Source: JAZDGX01 sp043806645
Lineage (GTDB): Bacteria > Eisenbacteria > RBG-16-71-46 > CAIMUX01 > WJJG01
DNA: 11,675 bases
Reading direction: 5' to 3'
Assembly: GCA_043806645.1 (NCBI GenBank)
Contig: JAZDGX010000038.1
Location: 1 to 11,675 of the forward strand
In this document: positions 1 to 5,896 of the stretch, piece by piece
Position numbering within the stretch: position 1 is the first letter of the stretch
Layout of the letters: every line of letters begins with the position of its first letter
Translations under genes and position numbers: made by a program
Notes under the pieces: generated by a model
What the model was told of the DNA's origin: nothing
Databases searched by the model: none
Seen by the model: the letters and a program-made list of their open reading frames with translations, nothing else

Positions 1-414
1 CTCGGTCCCGAGAGTCTCGCGCGCCCGCTCGATGCCGCGACGCTGAAACCGACCGGCACGATGACGGGCCCCGAGCGGCTCGTCGTGCTCGACGATTCGG
101 TCTGCCTCGCCGATCTGCTCCACCATCAGGCCGAGGCACTCCTCGCCCAGTCGTGCGGCAAGTGCACGCCCTGCCGCGAAGGGCTCCATCTCATCAGCCA
201 GGCGTTCGATCGCCTGCGCCGGGGCACCGGCCGCACCGAGGATCTGCAGCTGATCGAAGACATCAGCGCATCCATGGAAGAGGGCAGCTTTTGCCAGTTC
301 GGCGTCCACGCGCAAAGCCCCTTCCGCTCGGCGCTGGCGCTCTTTCGCCCGCAACTCGAGAAGCATCTCGGGTGCCGGTGCCGCCCCGGTTCATGCCCGG
401 AGTGCGGGAAGTAG
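1..414 (+). CDS. NuoF-like NADH-binding flavin/Fe-S subunit, C-terminal end (5' truncated by window)
   Basis: The reading frame is open from base 1 to the TAG at 412-414, so only the last 137 residues of the protein are visible. They carry the NuoF/HydB/HoxF-type C-terminal [4Fe-4S] signature: Ser-Cys-Gly-Lys-Cys-Thr-Pro-Cys-Arg-Glu-Gly near base 150, with the fourth ligand in a Phe-Cys-Gln-Phe-Gly context near base 295. In this family the subunit binds FMN and NAD(H) and passes electrons through this cluster to partner ferredoxin domains. The FMN and NAD sites would lie upstream of the window. The tail adds four further cysteines (GCRCRPGSCPECGK), a short Cys-rich extension that could bind a metal. 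The next gene starts 30 bases downstream on the same strand and encodes the NuoG-like partner, so the two probably form one NAD-linked redox complex. An ATG at 61 is internal and is not the start. Confidence 0.88.
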   Translation, partial: LGPESLARPLDAATLKPTGTMTGPERLVVLDDSVCLADLLHHQAEALLAQSCGKCTPCREGLHLISQAFDRLRRGTGRTEDLQLIEDISASMEEGSFCQFGVHAQSPFRSALALFRPQLEKHLGCRCRPGSCPECGK

Positions 415-430
415 CAAGGTTCCGTCACGC

Positions 431-436
431 AGGAGG
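431..436 (+). promoter_or_regulatory. Ribosome binding site deciding a GTG start
   Basis: AGGAGG lies eight bases before the GTG at 445. It supports 445 as the start of the AOR fusion gene, even though that start is not ATG. The first residues from there run straight into a 2Fe-2S ferredoxin fold. Confidence 0.75.
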
Positions 437-444
437 TTCGATCC

Positions 445-2436
445 GTGGCCCAGAAGATCCAGATCACCGTGGACGGACAGCCGCGCGAGGTCGCCCGCGA
501 CACGTATCTTCTCGCGGTGCTCGAGCAGGCCGGGATCTCCGTCCCCACGCTCTGCCATCACAAGGATCTCGCCCCCAACGGCAGCTGCCGGCTCTGCATG
601 GTCGAGATCACCGCCCGCGGGAAGAAACGCTTGGTGAGCTCGTGCACCTACCGCGTGCGCGAGCCCATCGAGGTCGCGACCGCCTCGGAGGCGGTGGCGC
701 GCCACCGCCGCACCGTCGCCGGGATGCTCCTCGGCCGCTGGCCCCAGGTCCCCCTGCTCCAGGAGATCGCCCGCCGGTGCGGGGTCAGCGACGCCGCCGC
801 GTATCGCAGCGGGCTGACCGATGAGAACCCCCACGCCTGCGTGCTCTGCACCCGTTGTGTGCGCGCCTGCGAGGAGTTCATCCAGGAACGCGTGCTCGAC
901 TTCGCGGGGCGCGGCATCCGCCGCCACTTGACCATGCCCTACGGCGACGTCGATCCGCAGTGCATCGGCTGCACCTCCTGCGGCTACATCTGCCCGACCG
1001 GCGCGATCCGCATCGTCGACGACATGAACCATCCCCACGACCCCGAGATGATCCGCAACCACGGGATGAAGGTGAACGCCGAGATGGCCCGGCTCGACGA
1101 GAGTCAGTGCCGCATGCGTCAGGTGGGCACGGCCAACATCATCGATGTCATGGACCAGTACGATCTGCTGCCGGTTCACAACTACAAGTTCGGCTCGCAC
1201 CCCGACGCGAAGAAGATCTACTCGGCCGTCTTCCGCGACACCTACTTGACCCAGGGCCAGCCCGACGGCTGCTGGCTGGGCTGTTCGATGGCCTGCGCCA
1301 AGGCGGCCGAGGAGTTCGAGCTCAAGAGCGGCCCCTACCGGGGCCGGAAAGTCCTCGTCGACGGTCCCGAGTACGAAAACGCCGGCGGCTGCGCCAACAT
1401 GGGCTGCTTCGACCCGCAGTTCGTGCTCGAGTGGAACTTCTACTGCGACACCTACGGCGTCGACACGATCTCCTTCTCGACCTGCATGGCCTTCGTCATG
1501 GAGGCCTTCGAGGCGGGGGTCATCACGACCCAGCACACGGGCGGCAAGGAGCTGCGTTTCGGGGCGATCGCGCCGACGCTCGAATGCCTGCACGAGATGG
1601 CCCGCGGCGAGGGCTTCGGCGTGGATCTCGGCCAGGGCATCCGTTGGCTGAAAGAGAAGTGGGTGCGTGAGTACGGCGCCGACCCGCGTTTCCTGCAAGA
1701 CATCGGCATGGAGGTCAAGGGCCTCGAGGTCTCCGAGTACGTCGCCAAGGAGTCGCTCGCCCAGCAGGCGGGCTACGCCATGGCGGTCAAGGGCCCGCAG
1801 CACGACGAGGCCTGGCTGATCTTCATGGACATGGTCAACAACCAGATCCCGAGCTTCGAGGACAAGGCCGAGGCGCTTTACTATTTCCCCCTCTGGCGCA
1901 CCTGGTTCGGGTTGATGGGCCTCTGCAAGCTGCTGTGGAACGACGTGGTCCCGGCGGACAACAAGTCCCACCCGCCCCAGCACGCCGCCAAGGTGCCCGG
2001 GCATGTCTTCAACTACTTCAAGTTCTTCGAGGGCATGACCGGCATTGCGCTGGACGAGCAAAAGATGCTGGCCCAGTCCGCGCGCGTCCACAATCTGCAG
2101 CGCATCATGTCCTACCGCTGCGGGCGCGGCTCGCGCGAGCACGACATCCCGCCCTACCGGATGATGGGCCCGGTCACGCGCGAGGAGTACGAATCGCGCG
2201 CCGAGCGCTACGACAAGCAGCTCCGCGAGATCCTGGCCGTCGATCCGACGGGGAAGCCCGTGGTCGAAAAGATGCGCTTGCTGCGCGAGCACCGCGAGAA
2301 GCAGTATCAGCAGGCGCTCGACACCGCCTATCAGCGGCGTGGCTGGACCCGCGACGGAGTGCCGACGATCGCGCGTCTGAAAGAGCTCGGCATCGATCTG
2401 CCCGAGCTGGTCGCGATCGTCAAGGGGGCGCAGTAG
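445..2436 (+). CDS. NuoG-type ferredoxin modules fused to aldehyde:ferredoxin oxidoreductase C-terminal domains; no AFOR_N domain
   Basis: This 663-residue protein starts at GTG behind a strong AGGAGG. Residues 1-75 are a 2Fe-2S ferredoxin domain (Cys37, 48, 51, 67). Residues 80-120 occupy the NuoG His-Cys cluster position but lack its ligands. Residues 130-190 hold two [4Fe-4S] motifs (Cys132/135/138/142 and Cys173/176/179/183). From about 205 to the end it matches AOR domains 2 and 3: LLPVHNYKFG, a cluster motif Cys276/280/284 with distal Cys494, GPEYE at 307-311, DTYGVD at 335-340 and His453. These correspond to the cluster, pterin-contact and active-site Glu/His positions of Pyrococcus AOR. 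The family's roughly 200-residue N-terminal domain is missing. With the NuoF-like gene upstream, the likely role is NAD-linked, possibly bifurcating, oxidation of an aldehyde or reduction of an acid at a W/Mo-bispterin. The substrate is unknown. A supply-only or inactive paralogue is possible if no separate AFOR_N exists. Confidence 0.9.
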   Translation: MAQKIQITVDGQPREVARDTYLLAVLEQAGISVPTLCHHKDLAPNGSCRLCMVEITARGKKRLVSSCTYRVREPIEVATASEAVARHRRTVAGMLLGRWPQVPLLQEIARRCGVSDAAAYRSGLTDENPHACVLCTRCVRACEEFIQERVLDFAGRGIRRHLTMPYGDVDPQCIGCTSCGYICPTGAIRIVDDMNHPHDPEMIRNHGMKVNAEMARLDESQCRMRQVGTANIIDVMDQYDLLPVHNYKFGSHPDAKKIYSAVFRDTYLTQGQPDGCWLGCSMACAKAAEEFELKSGPYRGRKVLVDGPEYENAGGCANMGCFDPQFVLEWNFYCDTYGVDTISFSTCMAFVMEAFEAGVITTQHTGGKELRFGAIAPTLECLHEMARGEGFGVDLGQGIRWLKEKWVREYGADPRFLQDIGMEVKGLEVSEYVAKESLAQQAGYAMAVKGPQHDEAWLIFMDMVNNQIPSFEDKAEALYYFPLWRTWFGLMGLCKLLWNDVVPADNKSHPPQHAAKVPGHVFNYFKFFEGMTGIALDEQKMLAQSARVHNLQRIMSYRCGRGSREHDIPPYRMMGPVTREEYESRAERYDKQLREILAVDPTGKPVVEKMRLLREHREKQYQQALDTAYQRRGWTRDGVPTIARLKELGIDLPELVAIVKGAQ

Positions 2437-2510
2437 TCCTCGCGGGAACGCCACAGCCATGGACGCGCCGCCGTTCTGCTCGAGGCGCAGTCGCTCGATG
2501 AGGTGATCCC

Positions 2511-3125
2511 ATGGCGGCTTCGCTCTTCGACCGCAACGTGCCCGGCATGACCGCCTGCCTGCAGGCGGCGGTCGTCGGGATGGCCGGCTGCGGCGGGCTG
2601 GGCTCGAATGCGGCCGTGGCGCTCGCCCGCGCCGGCGTCGGCACGCTCATCCTCGCCGATCACGACCGGGTCGCTCTCTCGGATCTCAACCGCCAGTACT
2701 TCTTCCAGGAAGATATCGGGCACCTGAAGGTCGAGGCGCTCGCAACGCGCCTGCGCTCGATCCGCCCCGACATCCAACTGGTCACCCACGCCGAGTGTCT
2801 GACGCCCGAGAACGCCGCCCTCCTCTTCGCCCCCGCGCATCTGCTCGTCGAGGCCTTCGACGCGGCCGAGAGCAAGCAGTGGCTGATCGAAACCTGGTGC
2901 CGCAACTATCCCGAGCGCCCGATCATCTGCGGCAGCGGCGTGGCGGGCTGCGGCAGGACGAATCTGCTCGCCGTGCGCTCGGCCGGCAATCTCACCGTCT
3001 GTGGGGACGAGGAGTCGGACATGCGCCTGGGCCTGTGCGCCCCGCGGGTGGCGATCGTGGCGAACATGCAGGCCAATGCGGCCATCGAGATCCTCATGAG
3101 CCGCGGTGCGTGCACCGAGCCGTAG
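2511..3125 (+). CDS. Short ThiF/MoeB-like E1 adenylyltransferase for a sulfur-carrier protein
   Basis: This 204-residue protein of the ThiF/MoeB/HesA superfamily has a Rossmann ATP-binding loop GCGGLGSN at 26-33, Asp50 in ADHDRV, Arg61 in DLNRQYF, Lys73 and Asp117. These are the adenylation residues of the family. Such enzymes adenylate the C-terminal Gly-Gly of ThiS or MoaD so that it can become a thiocarboxylate. It is shorter than E. coli ThiF or MoeB (about 250 residues) and has no CXXC zinc pairs, which resembles the short 'ThiF family 2' group. The ATG at 2511 follows a GAGGTG element. It lies 74 bases after the AOR fusion gene and 107 bases before the carrier gene, so it probably charges that carrier for the pterin-dithiolene cofactor. 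A role in thiamine synthesis is the alternative, because a ThiS-type carrier would look similar. Confidence 0.85.
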   Translation: MAASLFDRNVPGMTACLQAAVVGMAGCGGLGSNAAVALARAGVGTLILADHDRVALSDLNRQYFFQEDIGHLKVEALATRLRSIRPDIQLVTHAECLTPENAALLFAPAHLLVEAFDAAESKQWLIETWCRNYPERPIICGSGVAGCGRTNLLAVRSAGNLTVCGDEESDMRLGLCAPRVAIVANMQANAAIEILMSRGACTEP

Positions 3126-3145
3126 GAGCGCTGGGTGAAGGTGCA

Positions 3146-3193
3146 GGCAGGTTACCCGGCAGGTTGCTTGGCAGGTCACCCGGCAGGTTACCC
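3146..3193 (+). repeat. Four tandem copies of a 12-bp unit
   Basis: Four adjoining 12-base units fill this stretch with no spacer: GGCAGGTTACCC, GGCAGGTTGCTT, GGCAGGTCACCC and GGCAGGTTACCC. Units 1 and 4 are identical. Unit 3 differs from them by one base and unit 2 by three. The array lies between the ThiF-like and MoaD-like genes, ending about 40 bases before the carrier's start codon. Each unit contains a near-palindromic GGTTACC core. It could be a replication-slippage minisatellite or a set of sites for a regulator or RNA-binding protein. The sequence alone does not decide. Confidence 0.85.
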
Positions 3194-3232
3194 GAAGGGA
3201 CACCGGCCGCGACGGACGCGGCGGGAGATCCG

Positions 3233-3433
3233 ATGCTTACGATCAACAACCGCGACAAGCTGGACTGGCGCCAAGGCATGACGGTGAGCGAGATGCTCGC
3301 CGCGATGGGCTACAGTTATGCTTTGATCACCGTCACCGTGAATGGTGAAGTCGTCGAGAAGGACGAGTACGAGACCTATCGCATCCCCGATGGGGCGGAT
3401 GTGAATGTGTTCCATCTGGCCCATGGGGGGTGA
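3233..3433 (+). CDS. MoaD/ThiS-like sulfur-carrier protein with C-terminal Gly-Gly
   Basis: This small 66-residue beta-grasp protein ends in His-Gly-Gly. It starts at ATG 3233, five bases after a GGGAG element at 3223-3227. The central stretch ALITVTVNGEVV and the later IPDGADVNVFHLAHGG follow the ThiS/MoaD pattern of a hydrophobic strand, an Asp-Gly turn and a free C-terminal diglycine tail. In this family the last glycine is adenylated by an E1 enzyme and converted to a thiocarboxylate that donates sulfur. The preceding gene encodes a matching E1-like enzyme. Together with the AOR fusion this resembles the Aromatoleum aor locus, where a MoaD-like gene also accompanies a tungsten AOR. It is therefore most likely a dedicated carrier for tungstopterin assembly, with thiamine-type sulfur transfer as the alternative. 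It ends the + strand gene run, 42 bases from the convergent glycanase gene. Confidence 0.85.
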   Translation: MLTINNRDKLDWRQGMTVSEMLAAMGYSYALITVTVNGEVVEKDEYETYRIPDGADVNVFHLAHGG

Positions 3434-3475
3434 GGGCCTCGGCCGACGAGACCTCCGCCGACGCGGCCTCCGACC

Positions 3476-4846
3476 TTACTGCAGCCGGATCATCTTTCTC
3501 GTCTCCGCCGTCCCCTCCGCCTCCCCCGCCGCGCGCAGCGTATAGAAGTAGATCCCCGCCGCCGCCACGCGCCCATCCTCGTCGCGCCCGTCCCACCGGC
3601 AGGCGAACTCCCCGCCCGCGGCATGGCGCCGCGAGAGCGCACGGATCATCCTCCCGTCGGGGGCGCAGATCGAGATCGTCACGACCCCCGCCGCGGAGAG
3701 CCGGTAGGGAATCACCGTCGAGCCGACGAAGGGATTCGGCCGGCAGGCGGCCAGCTCCAGCCGGTCCGCGGAGGGTCCGAAGTCCCCCGCCACCTCGCTC
3801 GGTATCTGGCGATAGTGAATGAGCTGCGCGTTGAAGCAGAAGTTCGGCTCGGTGTGCCCCTCGTAGTTGTAGTCGCAGTCCCCGCAGGTCACCCCATCCT
3901 GGCAGGCGGGGTTGTTGGGGCGGCAGAAGTTCTCGTAGGCCTCGATGTCGTAGTCGATCGAGATGACCGTGCCGGGAGTCACCGAGGGCGTGATGTCCGC
4001 GCTCCAGGGGCGCACGTCCTTGCCGGGGCACCACCCGGCTCGCGAGTAGTACCAAGTGCCACGCTGGGGGCTGCAAACATTGTTGGCGCAGTTGGCCCGC
4101 CACAGATAGTGGCCGTAGGCCGTGCCGTTGGCGACGACCTCATGCCACTTGCGGGCAAACTCCGCCGCGTTGTCGGTGTTGCCCTGCCCATGCCCTGTCA
4201 CGGCAGCGACGACCTTGAAGGCGACCGCATCGGCGTCGAGCGCCACATCCAGGGGGATCAGGACATCTTCGATGGGACGCGAGGGGTCCCCGAAGACGAG
4301 ATAGTCGCTCGCCCAAAGGTTCGTGATCCGATACGGCATGAGCTCCTTGTCGCCGGGAACGAATCCGAAACGCGCCGTGACGATCCAGCCGCGATCGCCG
4401 CCGATCCAGCTCTCGATGTAGCTGCGCAGCGTCACGCTCCCCTGCAGGAGCGTCTCGTAGTCGCTCACGTCGATGATCCAGGTGCAGGAGCCCGGGTATC
4501 CGCTGCCCGTGATGTCGTAGGGCGTCACGATACGGGCGATCTCGTAGTGGACTTCCCCCGCCGTCGAATCCTCGGTGACCACGCGGATGTGCCCCAGGCG
4601 GTCCCACGGATCGCAGTCCCCCGGCGACTCCGGACATTCGATCGTGTAGAAGAGCAGGATCTGCGACCAGGACTGCCCGCCCGCGGGAAACTCGAAGGTC
4701 TGGATGTGCGGTGTCGCCCAGTTGTAGAAATCATGGTCGAAGGTCATCACCCACGTCGTGTCGCGATCCTGTCCACGGGCGGACGCGTTCCAGACGAGGG
4801 CCAGCAAGAGGAAGATCAGCACGGCCGGCAAGGAAGAACGACCCAT
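3476..4846 (-). CDS. Secreted PNGase F-like N-glycanase with FlgD-Ig-like C-terminal tail
   Basis: This 456-residue protein starts at ATG 4846, six bases after GGAGG (4853-4857). Residues 1-25 form a signal peptide with a Leu-rich core. Residues 30-346 follow the two-domain PNGase F fold. CDPWDR at 78-83 corresponds to the PNGase F segment holding catalytic Asp60 (here Asp82). Glu145 in IESW is a candidate for Glu118. GHGQGNTDNAAEF at 218-230 carries the counterpart of Glu206 (Glu229). WRANC and QRGTWYYSRAGWCPG at 249-275 are further C-domain signatures. PNGase F cleaves the Asn-GlcNAc bond of N-glycoproteins. Eleven or more cysteines in the mature part suggest disulfides and an extracytoplasmic location. 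Residues 366-456 (CRPNPFVGSTVIPYRL ... GIYFYTLRAAG) are a FlgD-Ig/T9SS-style tail. It is convergent with the carrier gene, and its own upstream gap suggests separate transcription. The exact substrate is not readable. Confidence 0.88.
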   Translation of the reverse strand: MGRSSLPAVLIFLLLALVWNASARGQDRDTTWVMTFDHDFYNWATPHIQTFEFPAGGQSWSQILLFYTIECPESPGDCDPWDRLGHIRVVTEDSTAGEVHYEIARIVTPYDITGSGYPGSCTWIIDVSDYETLLQGSVTLRSYIESWIGGDRGWIVTARFGFVPGDKELMPYRITNLWASDYLVFGDPSRPIEDVLIPLDVALDADAVAFKVVAAVTGHGQGNTDNAAEFARKWHEVVANGTAYGHYLWRANCANNVCSPQRGTWYYSRAGWCPGKDVRPWSADITPSVTPGTVISIDYDIEAYENFCRPNNPACQDGVTCGDCDYNYEGHTEPNFCFNAQLIHYRQIPSEVAGDFGPSADRLELAACRPNPFVGSTVIPYRLSAAGVVTISICAPDGRMIRALSRRHAAGGEFACRWDGRDEDGRVAAAGIYFYTLRAAGEAEGTAETRKMIRLQ

Positions 4847-5045
4847 GGGCGACCTCCGCGACGCGCGCGACGGGTCGGGCTGGTTCGGCGCTCAAGGCCC
4901 CACAAATGCCGCCCAGCCCGCCGTGGGGTTCCCTGCCCTTGGGACTTGTGACAGACTTCTTACGTCCCTCTCCCAGGACGGGGGCCAGCAGCACAAACGG
5001 GCTGGCGGTTTCTATCCTAGCACAAATGCCATCTCCCGCCGCGGG
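4847..5045 (-). promoter_or_regulatory. Upstream region of the glycanase gene, with a repeated decamer
   Basis: This 199-base gap separates the aquaporin stop from the glycanase start. It should hold the glycanase promoter, but no clear -35/-10 pair was seen. Its visible structure is the decamer CACAAATGCC (+ strand), present at 4901-4910 and again at 5021-5030. An imperfect inverted repeat, CCCCAC at 4898-4903 with GTGGGG at 4923-4928, includes part of the first copy. Function is unproven. Confidence 0.35.
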
Positions 5046-5735
5046 CTATTCCGCGCGCCCGGCAACCTGGCGATAGAGCACGCCGCCGAGCAGCCCGCCC
5101 ACGAGCGGAGCGATCCAGAAGAGCCAGAGCTGTGAGATCGCCCAGCCGCCGGCGAAAAGGGCCACTCCGGTGCTGCGCGCCGGGTTGACCGAGGTGTTGG
5201 TGACGGGAATGGAGATCAAGTGAATCAGGGTCAGCGTGAGACCGATCGCGACCGGCGCCAGCATGGCGGGCGCCCGCTTGTCGGTGGCGCCCATGATGAT
5301 GAACAGGAACATGAGCGTCATGACGACCTCGGCTACCAAGGCCGCCAGGAGCGAATAGTGCCCCGGCGAATGCTCTCCGTAGCCGTTTGACGCGAACCCC
5401 GCGTGGACGTCGAAGCCGGCCTTGCCGCTGGCGATGATGTAGAGGATGGCGCCCGCCAGAATGCCGCCGAGGACCTGGGCGACGATGTAGGGCAGCAGCT
5501 TCCCTCCCGGAAATCGCCCGCCCGCCCAGAGGCCGATCGACACGGCCGGATTCAAGTGCGCCCCCGAGATGTGACCGATCGCATAGGCCATGGTAAGAAC
5601 CGTCAACCCGAAGGCCAGCGAGACGCCCAGCAATCCGATGCCCAACTCCGGAAAGGCCGCCGCCAGGACCGCGCTCCCGCAGCCACCCAGCACGAGCCAG
5701 AAGGTCCCCACGAATTCCGCCGCGAAGGTCTTCAT
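5046..5735 (-). CDS. aqpZ: Aquaporin Z (water channel)
   Basis: This 229-residue MIP-family channel is very close to E. coli AqpZ (231 residues). It has FGTFWLV-like residues near the start (EFVGTFWLVLGGCGSAVLAA), six hydrophobic segments, and two NPA boxes at 62-64 and 184-186. The selectivity-filter residues are Phe43, His172, Thr181 and Arg187, the water-selective AqpZ set rather than a glycerol facilitator. It acts in the inner membrane as a passive water pore for osmotic adjustment. An in-frame ATG 14 codons upstream (5777) exists. However, ATG 5735 has AAGGAG eight bases before it, and the protein from there aligns with AqpZ from its first residues, so 5735 is chosen. Neighbours are unrelated and there are gaps on both sides, so it is probably monocistronic. 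Confidence 0.96.
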   Translation of the reverse strand: MKTFAAEFVGTFWLVLGGCGSAVLAAAFPELGIGLLGVSLAFGLTVLTMAYAIGHISGAHLNPAVSIGLWAGGRFPGGKLLPYIVAQVLGGILAGAILYIIASGKAGFDVHAGFASNGYGEHSPGHYSLLAALVAEVVMTLMFLFIIMGATDKRAPAMLAPVAIGLTLTLIHLISIPVTNTSVNPARSTGVALFAGGWAISQLWLFWIAPLVGGLLGGVLYRQVAGRAE

Positions 5736-5743
5736 CACCCGCT

Positions 5744-5749
5744 CTCCTT
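5744..5749 (-). promoter_or_regulatory. Ribosome binding site deciding the aquaporin start
   Basis: On the - strand this reads AAGGAG, eight bases before the ATG at 5735. It favours the 229-residue aquaporin over a form with 14 extra charged N-terminal residues from an ATG at 5777. Confidence 0.7.
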
Positions 5750-5896
5750 CTCCGGTTCGAACCCGCACGACATTCACGTCGATCCGCGCCCATCAGCCGA
5801 GCGGCGCGCTTGCCAGTTGTTCCCTCTCGCGTGAGCTTCCCCGATCTGGCGCGGCGATGCCAGGAAATCTTGCGGCGACTGAGGGGTCGTTCCCCG

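Noticed and set aside
391..2460. A 689-codon open frame on the - strand opposite the AOR fusion gene
   Set aside because: Its protein is repetitive in His, Asp, Ala, Val and Leu with no recognisable domain. The + strand frame has clear Fe-S and AOR motifs. Long antisense frames are expected in GC-rich coding DNA.
3146..3193. Tandem 12-bp units considered as a CRISPR remnant
   Set aside because: The units are directly adjacent with no spacers, are too short, and no cas-like gene is present.
2511..3433. Reading the E1/carrier pair simply as thiamine genes thiF/thiS
   Set aside because: No thiG, thiH or other thiamine gene is adjacent, and the pair follows a pterin-enzyme gene. The thiamine role is kept only as an alternative.
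3434..3475. Imperfect 15-bp repetition in the gap between the convergent carrier and glycanase genes, considered as a bidirectional terminator
   Set aside because: The similarity is direct rather than inverted, and no stable stem or T-run could be drawn.
3623..4951. A 442-codon + strand frame opposite the glycanase gene
   Set aside because: There is no family resemblance and the composition is typical of antisense frames. The - strand protein has a signal peptide, PNGase F motifs and a sorting tail.
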